From CAYVQF01 sp964454015 (GTDB taxonomy: Bacteria; Myxococcota_A; Bradymonadia; UBA4248): DNA of 64,000 nucleotides. The stretch spans positions 99,712 to 163,711 of the forward strand of contig CAYVQF010000008.1 in assembly GCA_964454015.1 (NCBI GenBank), written 5' to 3'. Below, piece after piece: positions 52,732-61,998 of this stretch; within the stretch, counting starts at the first letter, position 1; every line of letters begins with the position of its first letter. The notes under the pieces were generated by a model. It had not been told where the DNA came from. It saw only the letters and a list, made by a program, of their open reading frames with translations, and did no database searches. A program made the position numbers and the translations under genes.

Positions 52732-53649
52732 ATGCAGGAAAGAACAGCCCCTTCCCAACCCACGGCGCTTAAAATGCTGCGCGGCATCGTTCGCAGCGCG
52801 CGACCGCACCAGTGGGTCAAGAACGCCTTTGTTTTGGCCCCGTTGATTTTCTCGCTGAACGTGGGTGAGCCGGCGCTGGTGTGGCGCGCGCTGTGGGCCT
52901 TCGCCGTCTTCTGCCTGATCTCGTCGTCGGTGTATTACCTCAACGATTTGGTGGACATCGAGGCTGATCGTGCGCACCCGCTGAAGCGGCAGCGGCCCAT
53001 CGCGTCGGGCCAGGTTCCGGTCGCCGTCGCCAGAATCGCTTGTGGCGTGGCCTTGGCTCTGGCCTTGGGCGGCGCGCTGGTGCTGAACTGGCAAGTCGCC
53101 CTGGTGGCCGCCCTCTATTTTGGGCTGAACTTGGCGTATTCCCTGCGTTTGAAGCACTACGCTTTCGTCGACGTGAGCATCATCGCCACGGGTTTTTTGT
53201 TGCGGGTCTTGGCAGGCTCGCTGGCGATCGCTGTGGTGGTTTCGACATTCTTGGTGCTGTGCACCTTCTCGCTGGCCCTGTTCTTGGCGCTGGGCAAACG
53301 CATGCATGAGCTGCGAGGCAGCGCGGCGGGCGCCAAGCAGCGAGCCGTCTTGGGCCGCTACCGCAAAGCCCATGTGCATTGGGCGATGGTCGTCGTGGGC
53401 AGCGTGACGCTCCTGGCTTATGTGGCCTACACCTTGGCGCCGCATACCCAAGCCTTCTTTGGCTTTGGTTGGCCGCGCCTGGTGCTCACCGTCCCCTTTA
53501 CCGCTTTTGGTCTCTATCGCTTCCATCGATTGGTCAGCCCAGAACACTCTGCCATGAGTCCCACGGAGCAGATGCTTAAAGACAAGCCTTTCTTGTTGAA
53601 TCTGGTGCTCTGGGGCGCCGTCGTCGTGGCGGCCGTCTATCTCCCCTAA
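52732..53649 (+). CDS. UbiA-family prenyltransferase, decaprenyl-phosphate phosphoribosyltransferase-like
   Basis: The 305-residue membrane protein has RPHQWVKNAFVLAPLIFS, then the polyprenyl/diphosphate motif YYLNDLVDIEADRAHPLKRQ with RPIASG, and LKHYAFVDVSIIATGFLLR. These match DPPR synthase (Rv3806c type), which joins 5-phosphoribose 1-diphosphate to a polyprenyl phosphate; in other bacteria relatives serve various glycolipids. ATG 52732 is preferred over TTG 52717, though its ribosome-binding site is weak. It is divergent from a processive glycosyltransferase. Confidence 0.8.
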   Translation: MQERTAPSQPTALKMLRGIVRSARPHQWVKNAFVLAPLIFSLNVGEPALVWRALWAFAVFCLISSSVYYLNDLVDIEADRAHPLKRQRPIASGQVPVAVARIACGVALALALGGALVLNWQVALVAALYFGLNLAYSLRLKHYAFVDVSIIATGFLLRVLAGSLAIAVVVSTFLVLCTFSLALFLALGKRMHELRGSAAGAKQRAVLGRYRKAHVHWAMVVVGSVTLLAYVAYTLAPHTQAFFGFGWPRLVLTVPFTAFGLYRFHRLVSPEHSAMSPTEQMLKDKPFLLNLVLWGAVVVAAVYLP

Positions 53650-53714
53650 GCGAGGTCGCACCAAGACGCGCGAGGGACGTCGTTAGTTCCCAGAGAAGTC
53701 TGGGGCGGTGCAAT

Positions 53715-54041
53715 TCAGGGGCGGATGGCCTGGGTAGTGCGCGTCGCCGTCCAGTAGCGGTTGAGGTCGGCCCGGCGCCAGCGGTGTCGCTCGAGGGTGT
53801 TGAGGAGATCGTGGTAACGCACCACGGCCGCGCTGGGCGGGGGGCTGGCCAGCGCGGCTGCGGCACCATAATCGCCGCGGGCGGCGAAGTCCTGGACCAA
53901 GTGCCAACGCGCGCGCGCTTCGAGGTTGCGCCGCTGTCCAGCGTTGAGGGTACAGGCGCTGTTGAGGACGAGCCAGGTGGCCAGGCAGGTCAGCGTCAGG
54001 GTGAGCCGCGGTGCAGGGACGCTTCCCGCGCCCCGCCTCAT
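53715..54041 (-). CDS. Small predicted lipoprotein coupled to the CARDB protein
   Basis: The 108-residue product has a signal with lipobox LNSAC (about 26-30), then helical segments (RRNLEARARWHLVQDFAARG, VVRYHDLLNTLERHRWR). ATG 54041 overlaps the stop of the CARDB gene as ATGA, implying translational coupling and joint function at the cell surface. No family is recognised. Confidence 0.6.
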   Translation of the reverse strand: MRRGAGSVPAPRLTLTLTCLATWLVLNSACTLNAGQRRNLEARARWHLVQDFAARGDYGAAAALASPPPSAAVVRYHDLLNTLERHRWRRADLNRYWTATRTTQAIRP

Positions 54042-57000
54042 GGCGCCTGACTCACGACTTGCAAGCGGTAGACGTTGGATGACTCGGGCCGGAAACCCAC
54101 GACACGGACATAGAAGAAGGTCTCCTCGGTGCCATTGTAGACGTAAGTCACCTCTTCCCAGGGGGTGTGGATTTGGTCGCTGCGGGCGAGCAAGTTGGCG
54201 CTGTCGTCGTAGAGGAAGAGGTCGAGATCTCCGAAAGTATAGACCTCCATCTGATCGATGCGCACGGTGATGGTGTGCCCTGGCGCCACGCCGATGGCGT
54301 AGAAATCGACGTCACTCGGGCAGAGCGTGAGGGCGTCGTCGACATGATCTTGGCCGGGGAGGGTTAGCAACGTCGCCGTGCCGATGCTGTTGTTGGGCTC
54401 CAGGTCATCAGGCAAGCAGTCGTGCAAGAGGGTGAGGGGCTGGAAGGCGGTGTTGTTGGTCTCATTGATTTCGCTATAGAGGTCATCTGGGTCGACGTGG
54501 ACCATGAAGTTGAAGTCCCCGAAGACGGAGCGCGGCACGTCGAGGTAGACCTTCTGGGAGATCGAGGTGCTGGTAAAGCCTGGCAGAGAGGTCTCGATGT
54601 AAGTCGCCACGGGCACATCGCTGGCGTGTGGCGTTTCGAATTTGCTCAACACGTAACTGTAGTGGACCGGGCCGGCGCTGAGCATCCGGTCATTGGCCAG
54701 GGTCCACGAGGCGAGGACGGCGTCGTTGCGGGCGACGATGCCCAGGTCGGTTTGGAAATCCTTCACCACCAGGTCAATGCCTTCGAGGCCTTCGAGTTCG
54801 AGCCTATAGGCCGAAGTCGGCTCGGTGCCCGAGCTCTTGTAGACCTTGAACCAGACCTGGCGTGACGCTGGTGTGGTGGGTACGGTGAAGGCGCGCTCCT
54901 TGCCCGGGAGCACCGTGGCGGTGGTGCCGATGTTGACGACATCGAGGCGGAGACGACTATCGCCGCCATGGAGGCGCGCCGTGAAGGCGGTGCCGGCTTT
55001 GAGCTCGACGGTATACCAGTCTTGATCCACGCCCGCGTGGGCGTGCACGGCGCCCGCGGCGAGGGTGTTCAGGGCCATCGAGAAGGGGACCGCAGTGTTC
55101 TGGACGTCATTCATGGGTTCGCCGAGCTGGTTGGGCTCGACCCGGTCGAAGACCAGGCTGTAATCGCGGCTGGTGACCGAGGAGACGGCCGAACGGATCT
55201 TGACCTGCATGTAGAGGCAGCGATCACCTTGGGTGTCTTGGCAGCGGTTGTCGATGCAGGTCTCGCCGCCAAAGCAATCGGCGTCACCAGTGCAGGTGTT
55301 GGGCGGCACGGCGACGGAGATGATGGCATCGGTCGTACTGAAGGCGCTGCCAATGGCGCTGCGATCGCGGCGGTAGAGGGCGACCTCGAGGGTGGAGGAG
55401 GAGCTCTGATCGATCTGGTAGACCGCGGCGTGGTTGAAGACTTCATGGGCTGGCGCGCAGACGAGGTAGAAGTCGTCGCGGCCGGCCGTGCAAACATTGA
55501 GGTCATCCCAGCGCTGGAGGGCCGGGGCGACGTCGACGCGGGTGGCCCGGTCGAAGACGTCGTTGTCGGGATCGCCTTCGAGGTAGTCGACGACGCACGC
55601 TGTGTCGACGATGAAGGACGAAGAGACGCGGGTGTTGTTGTTTTCGTTGGTCTCAGTGACGACTTCGCCGCTGTCGGCCTTGACGATCACGTACTGGGTG
55701 CCGGCGACGATCTCATCGGGGAAGGGGACCTCAAAGCGCAAGGTCGTCGTGGCATAGGGCGCCAATTCGTTGACGAAGAGCGGCGGGATGGGGAGGTCTT
55801 GGGCGTCGAGGGTGGTGTTGCGGGAGAACCAAGCGCCGACCTCGAAGTTGAAAGCGGGATCGAGGCCATTGTTGCGTACCACGGCTTCGAACACGAAGGG
55901 CAGGTGATAGGGGGGGTAGGTGCCGCCCTGGAGGGTGACGCTATCGACGATGAGATCGGGCTCCCGTGGCGCGGGCGTGATCTGGACGCGAAGCTGGTAG
56001 TAGTTTTTGACCCCGGCGATCCGGGGGAGCACCTCGACGTAGAGGCGGGTGGTGCCAGTGGCGGTTACGACATGGGACAGGGTTTTAGTGCCTGTGCTGC
56101 CTGGCGCCGTAAAGGGTGAGGCTGGGTTGGTGGCGTTGTAGAGGCGCAGGTCGAGCTCACCCAAGGTGCGGTCGAAGGTCAGGGTGACCTGGACCGTGTC
56201 GCCCTGACCGGCGTCGAAGGCGTAGAAATCACGCGCGTCGCACAAGCCGAGGTCATTGATGACGATGAGGTTGTTCTGCAGGGTCAGGAGCGTGGCTTCG
56301 CTCTCGCTGTTGTTGCCGCTGCCTTCATAGCTATCCTCGATGCAGGCGCAGAGCGTGCCGCCGCTGACCACGACGGGGGTGGTGAAGGTGGCGATGTTGT
56401 TCGTCTCGTTGGTCTCTGCCACCTGGTTGGTGGGGTCCACGATGACGCCGGCGGTGTAGGTGTCGACGAAGGGCAGGCAGTTGATCTTGCCGCTGATTTC
56501 GAAGGGCTCGCAGGCGCCGGGTTGGAGCACCATTTGGGTGGTGGCGCCGGTGGCGACGATGATATCACCGGTGGCGCCGATGGCGTTTCCTGGATTGATC
56601 ACGCCGCGAATGGCGACGGGGCCCGCGGCGTCAGAGCCCTGGTTACAGACGTTGCCGAGGAAGAAGAGCGCGCCGTCTTCGGTGGCAGCCGTGGGTTTGA
56701 CGAGGAGGTCCTGCACCACGTAGTCCACTTGGGGCAGGGCGTTGATGGTGATGGCCGGGCTTGGTCCTGCGATGTTGTTGTCTTTGGTGATTTCCGAGAT
56801 CTGGTTGCGGTGGTCACAAAAGACGAAGACGTAGTAGGTGCCGGGGGTGAGGCTGTTGGGGACGAGGAGTTGGCGCTCAAAGGGGAGGCGCAGTCCACCG
56901 GGGAGGTTGTCCGTGCCGACTTGAGCGAGGAAGGTCGCTTGGGCCATGTCCAAGGTTTGAGCGGGTGCCAAGTAGACACCGCAGAAGAAGGTGCCCGTGT

Positions 57001-58426
57001 TGTCCGTGCCCAGGTTGGCCACTTCGAAGCTGATGTCCAGGCGGCCACCGAGGAAGGAAACCAAGGGGCTGGCCGTGAGGTCTTGGACGGCGATATCGAT
57101 CTGTGACGGCGGCTGTCCTTCGACGGTGATGGCTTCTGCCGACGCGGCGACGTTGTTGAGCTCGTTGCTCTCCTCGACGTCGTTGAAGAGGTCCGTCTTG
57201 ACCAGGATCCAGTATTGGCCAGGGATGTAGATATCCTGCGGGAGGCGGAACTTGAGGTTGGCGAGGATCTGCCGTCCACCGGCGCTGATGGGAAGAATGG
57301 TCCCTCGGCCGACCTCGATGTCTTCGGGGTCGAGGATTTTGTCGTTGCGCGAGAGGTAGACGGCGTAGGTCGAAGCGCCAGCATCGCTCTCGCCGGTGTT
57401 GTGCACCTCGAAGCCGACATAGACCTCTTTGAGGATGTTGGTGTTGCGTGGGTTGGCCAGGACCGAGAGGGGCTTGAGGTCCGGTAGTTCACTCACTTGG
57501 GCCAAGGTAAATCCAGTGGTGCCGACGCGGAAGTTGTTGCTCTTGCTTTGCTCGACCACATTGAGATCAGGGCGCGCCTCGTTGGGGGGATCGACGTAGA
57601 TGGCTGGGTACCAAGTCTTGCCCTGCATCAAGGCCAAGGTTTTGTCACACTCGTCGACTTCGGCCCGGGGGTCGCAGACGGCGACCGTGACCGAGCCCTG
57701 ATGCGAGTCGCCAGCGCTCAGGCCATCGGCGACGCGATACATGGTGACCTTGCGGGCCACGGCGCTGTCGACGAGTTGGCTGGCCTGGAGGTCCAAACGG
57801 GAGACCAGATACACGTCGACATCGAAGGGGCGGGTGACGCTGGTGCCGTTGTTGAGGATCTGGAAGGTGATGGGGAAGGTCTCGTCGTGGCCGATTTCCG
57901 TTCTGGAGACCGAGGCCTGGACGGCGATGAGATCAGGCAGCGCCAAGGCCTCGATGTCGATCACCTGCTCGGTCGAGGCGATTTCAATGACGTCGCCTTG
58001 GGCGGGGTCGCTGTTGGAGTTGCTGATGTCAACGGCTTTGGCGCGAATGGTGTACCGCCCAGGCGTGGTGTAGAGGTGGGTGATGGTGGCGGTGCGCTGT
58101 TCGGGGATGAGCTCTGCCTCGAGGTTGTCCGGATCGGGTTCAGCAGGGAGCAGCGTCTGGGTGAGACGGCTCCCCTGTTGGCCATCGCCGAAATCGAAGT
58201 CCGCCGAGACCGTGGCCCGGGGGTCGTTGGTCTCGAAGCGGAAGGTGATGGTCACGCTCAGGGGCGCGTGACCTTGGCGGGGGGTGGCGTTCAAGGAGAA
58301 AGCTCTGACGCCGGCCTCGGCTTTGGGGAGCGGCTCGGCAGACGGCTTCGACTCATCACAGCCCATCCAAGTGAAGCAAAGGGCCAGCCACAGAACGTAG
58401 TGAAGTCTTGGTCGAAGCAGCGCCAT
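54038..58426 (-). CDS. Giant CARDB/PPC-domain surface lipoprotein
   Basis: The 1462-residue product has a lipoprotein signal (ALCFTWMGC), a PKD-like domain (TVSADFDFGDGQQGS) and about six CARDB beta-sandwiches (LPDLIAVQASVSRTEIG; LPDLKPLSVLANPRNTN; IDIAVQDLTASPLVSF; VDYVVQDLLVKPTAAT; EPDLIVDSVTLQGG; IDLVVKDFQTDLG), interspersed with three PPC-type domains beginning near CIEDSYEGSGNNSE, CVVDYLEGDPDNDVFD and CLPDDLEPNNSIGTA. A Cys-rich insert (CTGDADCFGGETC) resembles myxobacterial surface repeats. Such proteins mediate adhesion or recognition. AGGAGG precedes ATG 58426; a strong promoter is at 58524-58551. Confidence 0.85.
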   Translation of the reverse strand: MALLRPRLHYVLWLALCFTWMGCDESKPSAEPLPKAEAGVRAFSLNATPRQGHAPLSVTITFRFETNDPRATVSADFDFGDGQQGSRLTQTLLPAEPDPDNLEAELIPEQRTATITHLYTTPGRYTIRAKAVDISNSNSDPAQGDVIEIASTEQVIDIEALALPDLIAVQASVSRTEIGHDETFPITFQILNNGTSVTRPFDVDVYLVSRLDLQASQLVDSAVARKVTMYRVADGLSAGDSHQGSVTVAVCDPRAEVDECDKTLALMQGKTWYPAIYVDPPNEARPDLNVVEQSKSNNFRVGTTGFTLAQVSELPDLKPLSVLANPRNTNILKEVYVGFEVHNTGESDAGASTYAVYLSRNDKILDPEDIEVGRGTILPISAGGRQILANLKFRLPQDIYIPGQYWILVKTDLFNDVEESNELNNVAASAEAITVEGQPPSQIDIAVQDLTASPLVSFLGGRLDISFEVANLGTDNTGTFFCGVYLAPAQTLDMAQATFLAQVGTDNLPGGLRLPFERQLLVPNSLTPGTYYVFVFCDHRNQISEITKDNNIAGPSPAITINALPQVDYVVQDLLVKPTAATEDGALFFLGNVCNQGSDAAGPVAIRGVINPGNAIGATGDIIVATGATTQMVLQPGACEPFEISGKINCLPFVDTYTAGVIVDPTNQVAETNETNNIATFTTPVVVSGGTLCACIEDSYEGSGNNSESEATLLTLQNNLIVINDLGLCDARDFYAFDAGQGDTVQVTLTFDRTLGELDLRLYNATNPASPFTAPGSTGTKTLSHVVTATGTTRLYVEVLPRIAGVKNYYQLRVQITPAPREPDLIVDSVTLQGGTYPPYHLPFVFEAVVRNNGLDPAFNFEVGAWFSRNTTLDAQDLPIPPLFVNELAPYATTTLRFEVPFPDEIVAGTQYVIVKADSGEVVTETNENNNTRVSSSFIVDTACVVDYLEGDPDNDVFDRATRVDVAPALQRWDDLNVCTAGRDDFYLVCAPAHEVFNHAAVYQIDQSSSSTLEVALYRRDRSAIGSAFSTTDAIISVAVPPNTCTGDADCFGGETCIDNRCQDTQGDRCLYMQVKIRSAVSSVTSRDYSLVFDRVEPNQLGEPMNDVQNTAVPFSMALNTLAAGAVHAHAGVDQDWYTVELKAGTAFTARLHGGDSRLRLDVVNIGTTATVLPGKERAFTVPTTPASRQVWFKVYKSSGTEPTSAYRLELEGLEGIDLVVKDFQTDLGIVARNDAVLASWTLANDRMLSAGPVHYSYVLSKFETPHASDVPVATYIETSLPGFTSTSISQKVYLDVPRSVFGDFNFMVHVDPDDLYSEINETNNTAFQPLTLLHDCLPDDLEPNNSIGTATLLTLPGQDHVDDALTLCPSDVDFYAIGVAPGHTITVRIDQMEVYTFGDLDLFLYDDSANLLARSDQIHTPWEEVTYVYNGTEETFFYVRVVGFRPESSNVYRLQVVSQAP

Positions 58427-58523
58427 TGTTTGGCCTCCTGATAGGCATCCCAGAGTCATCTGCCCCCAAGCCCCGGTCATGTCCGGTACTCCACGCGTTC
58501 GAGGCATGGGCACATGAGGCTCC

Positions 58524-58551
58524 ACTATAGCGTTCGCCGCTGCAATTTCAA
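58524..58551 (-). promoter_or_regulatory. Sigma-70-type promoter of the CARDB operon
   Basis: TTGAAA (58551-58546), 16-bp spacer and TATAGT (58529-58524) on the minus strand each differ from consensus at one position. The leader is about 90 nt. Confidence 0.6.
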
Positions 58552-58704
58552 TCAGGTCATGGCCTTTGCATTTTTCGGTGTCGGCCATAGCGGCGAATGG
58601 CGACCAGCGGCTGGCTTTTCAGACGGGGCGCGTTCGCATAAAAGCAATGACCTGGTTCCTCGGAGGAGGAGCCGCGGACGCGTGCCGTGAGGAGGAGCGA
58701 ATCG

Positions 58705-59667
58705 TTGGCGGTGACAGACGTGGCAGAGACCGAGCTGAATCAGCTACAGCGGCTTTGTAAGAACATTGGCTTGGCCGTACGCGGCAAGGATGAGGTCATC
58801 CGCCTGGCGGTGACGGGGTTGTTGGCTGAGGGGCACTTGCTGATCGAGGATATTCCCGGCGTAGGCAAGACCACATTGGCGCGCGCCATTGCGCGCTCCC
58901 TCGACCTACCCATGCGGCGCATTCAATTCACGGCAGACCTGCTGCCGAGTGATATCATTGGGGTGTCCATCTACGACGAGGCCCAAGGAAGCTTTGTCTT
59001 TCACCGCGGTCCAGTCTTTCACGCCGTGGTGCTGGCAGACGAGATCAACCGCGCGGGGCCGCGCACGCAGTCGGCCCTGCTCGAGGCCATGGATGAGCGC
59101 CAGGTGACAGTGGACAACGCGACCTATCCCTTGCCGCGTCCCTTCATCGTGTTGGCGACTCAGAACCCGCTGGAGGTGCACGGCACCTTTCCGCTGCCCG
59201 AAAGTCAGCTCGATCGTTTTCTGTTGCGCCTGGGACTGGGCTACCCCGACGCCGACACGGAGCGCGCGCTTCTGGCGGCGCGCGGGCGCAAGGAACCCGT
59301 CGAATCGCTAGAGCCGGTCATGCGTGCGCAGGACCTAGAAGTGTTGATGGATGCTGTCGATGAGGTGCATGTCGAGCCATCCTTGGTGGATGCCCTGCTG
59401 GCCATCGCCGAGGCGACTCGGCGTCACCCACGGATCGAGGTGGGCATCTCGACCCGGGCGGCGCTGACGACGCTGCGTGCCACAAGGGCCCATGCCCTCG
59501 TCGAGGGGCGGCGCTTTGCCCTGCCCGACGATCTGCTCAGCGTGGTGGTCCCGGCCCTGGCGCACCGGATGCGCTTGGCGGGATCCACCTCCTTCAGCGG
59601 CGCCCTGCGCATGGAGGCAGAGCGCCTGCTGCGAGAGATCGTCGCCAAGACACCGATGCCACAGTGA
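58705..59667 (+). CDS. MoxR-family AAA+ ATPase
   Basis: The product (about 320 residues) has Walker A EDIPGVGKTTLARA, Walker B VVLADEINRAGPRTQSALLE, sensor-1 LATQNPLEVHGTFPLPESQ and the DRF motif typical of MoxR ATPases, which act as chaperones for vWA or DUF58 partners. No such partner gene is adjacent, although a vWA lipoprotein is encoded 28 kb away. TTG 58705 fits best with AGGAGGAG (58690-58697); GTG 58687 or 58711 are alternatives. Confidence 0.85.
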   Translation: MAVTDVAETELNQLQRLCKNIGLAVRGKDEVIRLAVTGLLAEGHLLIEDIPGVGKTTLARAIARSLDLPMRRIQFTADLLPSDIIGVSIYDEAQGSFVFHRGPVFHAVVLADEINRAGPRTQSALLEAMDERQVTVDNATYPLPRPFIVLATQNPLEVHGTFPLPESQLDRFLLRLGLGYPDADTERALLAARGRKEPVESLEPVMRAQDLEVLMDAVDEVHVEPSLVDALLAIAEATRRHPRIEVGISTRAALTTLRATRAHALVEGRRFALPDDLLSVVVPALAHRMRLAGSTSFSGALRMEAERLLREIVAKTPMPQ

Positions 59668-59731
59668 TGACCTTGTTTTGCCGGATGCGGCACGTCTTCC
59701 TACACAGGAGTGCAATGGAGATGAAGAAGTC

Positions 59732-61171
59732 ATGAGTGACGTTGCTGATTTCGACCACTGGTTGGCGCGTATTCGTCCGTGCATAGGCCCAGTGGTACTC
59801 GAGCGCTTGCGCATGGACATCACGCCGGTCGAGCTGGCGGCGCGCCTGTGCCAAGTGCCTGGCTTCGCGTATCTCGATGGCGGAGACGGGGCCCTAGGTG
59901 AGCCCATGTCGGTGCTGGCGTGGCGGCCGCGCTGGACGTTGCAGGGGTGGGGCAAGGCGCTGCGGCTGCGCGACCATCGCGATGACCGGGCCCTTGACTG
60001 GGAGGATGATCCCCTCAGGGTGCTCGACGCGCTGTCACAGCGCTGTACCCGGGCGCAGCCGCTCTATGCCCATGGCGCCATCGGTTGCGTAGCATTCGAG
60101 GCCCTCCATGACGCGACCCATGGGCGCAGCCCTGAGGGCGCCGTCAATGTGGAGGGCATGGATCTTCCCGATCTACATCTGTCTTTTTACGAATCCTTTT
60201 TGGTCTTTTGCCATGCGACACGGGTTTGGCGCCTCTACATCACGCCTCTCGGTGATGGACTGGACAGCCGGCGCATCGTGCCAGAGGTGGACGCCGAGAT
60301 CGCGGCGGCCCTCCAGCGCGAAGGCACTTGGCCTGTGGTGGGGGGGCGCGGCCACTGGACCTGTGCCTTGCCCTATGCCTCGTTTCTCGAGCGGGTGCGC
60401 GCCATCTCCGATCGTTTGGCCGAAGGTGAAGCGGAGCAGATTCAGTTCGCCGTGCCCTTTGGCGTCGACCTCGCGGGCGAGCCTTTTGCCTTTTATCGCG
60501 CCCTGCGTCGTGGTGTTGGTGGACGCTATGGTGCCTACTTGCGCGTCGGGGATGCCCATATCCTCTGCGCGTCACCGGCATCGCTGCTTCGCCGCTGCGG
60601 CAAGAGTCTGGCGCTCATGCCCTTCGACGATCTTCGCCCCCGGGCCAATGACCTCCGGGCGGACGAGGCGCGAGATCTGGCGGTGTGGCAGTGTGAGCGC
60701 GAGGCCGGACTCTTGACAGGGAGAGTCGAGGAAGCACGACGGGCGATGGCCCAACTCTGCGCGCCGGGCACGGTGCAAGTTGCCAGTAGCCGGCGCCTGG
60801 TGAAGGTGGCCTGCCAGAGCTTCATCGAGGCCGAGCTCAGTGGGAAAGTCACGACGAGGACGGGGGCAGGCACCATCCTGGGCGCGGCTTTTCCCAGTGG
60901 GGCTGGTTGTGGGCTGCCGCGGGAGGCGGCCCTGGGGATCATCGCCGCGGAAGAAGGCTACCGACGCCACTTCTATGCTGGCGCCGTGGGGTGGCTGGGT
61001 TTCAACGGCGACCTTGCCATGAACACGGCTCTGAACCTCGGTGTGGTGCAGGGTCAGCGGCTGCGCTTTCACGCCGACGTCACGGTGCGAGCCGATACCG
61101 ACGAGGAAGAGGCCTACCGGGAGTGTCTGGCGCGAGCCGTCGCTTGGCGCATCGCCCTCGGGGACATGTGA
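59732..61171 (+). CDS. Divergent chorismate-binding (TrpE/PabB-family) enzyme
   Basis: The 479-residue product has the TrpE/PabB layout, but catalytic signatures are altered: the PIAGTRPR motif appears as PFDDLRPRAND, the EHxMLVDLGRND region is replaced by DLAVWQCEREAGLL, and SGAPKxxAM is represented by CGLPREAALG. The following AAEEGYRRHFYAGAVGW preserves the E...RR..Y.GA.G pattern. It may use an unusual substrate or be a non-catalytic homologue. The N-terminal half matches no recognised domain. It follows the MoxR gene by 64 bp; no glutamine amidotransferase partner is nearby. GAAGAAG lies just upstream of ATG 59732. Confidence 0.6.
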   Translation: MSDVADFDHWLARIRPCIGPVVLERLRMDITPVELAARLCQVPGFAYLDGGDGALGEPMSVLAWRPRWTLQGWGKALRLRDHRDDRALDWEDDPLRVLDALSQRCTRAQPLYAHGAIGCVAFEALHDATHGRSPEGAVNVEGMDLPDLHLSFYESFLVFCHATRVWRLYITPLGDGLDSRRIVPEVDAEIAAALQREGTWPVVGGRGHWTCALPYASFLERVRAISDRLAEGEAEQIQFAVPFGVDLAGEPFAFYRALRRGVGGRYGAYLRVGDAHILCASPASLLRRCGKSLALMPFDDLRPRANDLRADEARDLAVWQCEREAGLLTGRVEEARRAMAQLCAPGTVQVASSRRLVKVACQSFIEAELSGKVTTRTGAGTILGAAFPSGAGCGLPREAALGIIAAEEGYRRHFYAGAVGWLGFNGDLAMNTALNLGVVQGQRLRFHADVTVRADTDEEEAYRECLARAVAWRIALGDM

Positions 61172-61254
61172 ATTGAGGCAGGTGGATCCAGAGCGTGAGA
61201 TCGTCGGCCGATGCTGAGGCAGGTGGCGGCGCAACACGCGGGGAGGGGAAGAAG

Positions 61255-61923
61255 GTGACAACAGTGACGGTGGAAGTGGTGAAGAGTTTGCTGTCGGCGA
61301 ATGACGCCGTTGCGCTGCGCAACCGCGCTCGCCTTGATCAGGCTGGCCTGCTGGGCGTGAACCTCATGAGTGCCCCAGGGAGCGGCAAGACCACGCTCCT
61401 GGCTCGGACCATGAACTCGCTTGGGGCGGCGGCGCCGTGTGGGGTCTTGGTCGGCGACCTCCAGACCTCGCGCGATGCCGAGAGGTTGGCCGATCACGCG
61501 GCGGTGGTGCACCAGATCAACACGGGCAAAGGCTGCCACTTGACGGCGACTCAGGTCGAGAACGCGCTGGGGCAGATCGCCATACAAGGTCTGGCTTTCC
61601 TGTTCATCGAGAACGTGGGCAACATGGTCTGCCCGGCGACCTATGCCCTCGGGGAGCGCCGGCGGGTGGCGCTGCTGAGCGTGACCGAAGGGGACGACAA
61701 GGTGCTCAAGTATCCGACCTTGTTTCAGGCGGTCGATGCGGTGTTGTTGACCAAGATCGATCTACTCCAGGTGTTGGATTTCGATGTGCAGCGCGTGGAG
61801 GACGATCTGCGACAGCTCAACGCCCACGTCCCCCTCTTGCAACTTTCGACGCGCTCTGGTGAGGGTTTCGCGCGCTGGTTGACGTGGCTGCACGATATGC
61901 GCGCTGAGATCCAATTTTCTTGA
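61255..61923 (+). CDS. hypB: HypB-like nickel-insertion GTPase
   Basis: The 222-residue product carries Walker A MSAPGSGKTTLL (about 38-49), VGDLQTSRDAERL, INTGKGCHLTATQVENAL, FIENVGNMVCPA and LLTKIDLLQ, all diagnostic of HypB, the GTPase that helps HypA load nickel into [NiFe]-hydrogenase. The N-terminal CxxCGC metal site and histidine-rich stretch of some HypB proteins are absent. GTG 61255 has a long purine tract (GGGGAGGGGAAGAAG). No hypA, hydrogenase or urease gene is in the window. Confidence 0.85.
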   Translation: MTTVTVEVVKSLLSANDAVALRNRARLDQAGLLGVNLMSAPGSGKTTLLARTMNSLGAAAPCGVLVGDLQTSRDAERLADHAAVVHQINTGKGCHLTATQVENALGQIAIQGLAFLFIENVGNMVCPATYALGERRRVALLSVTEGDDKVLKYPTLFQAVDAVLLTKIDLLQVLDFDVQRVEDDLRQLNAHVPLLQLSTRSGEGFARWLTWLHDMRAEIQFS

Positions 61924-61948
61924 CAGGGCTGACCTCCTGTCAGATAAG
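61920..61948 (+). promoter_or_regulatory. Putative promoter with a dyad in its spacer, downstream of hypB
   Basis: TTGACA (61920-61925) overlaps the hypB stop; GATAAG (61943-61948) follows a 17-bp spacer. TGACAGG (61921-61927) and CCTGTCA (61936-61942) form a dyad over it. It could drive the small exported protein or act as a weak hairpin; there is no T-run. Confidence 0.4.
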
Positions 61949-61998
61949 GATGGTTGTTCGATGCGTCTAACAGCATCGTGGCAGGGTTGAAGTGCAAC

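Noticed and set aside
57497..58441. 314-codon plus-strand frame opposite the CARDB gene
   Set aside because: Antisense shadow of repeated beta-sandwich domains, without a ribosome-binding site or recognisable motifs.
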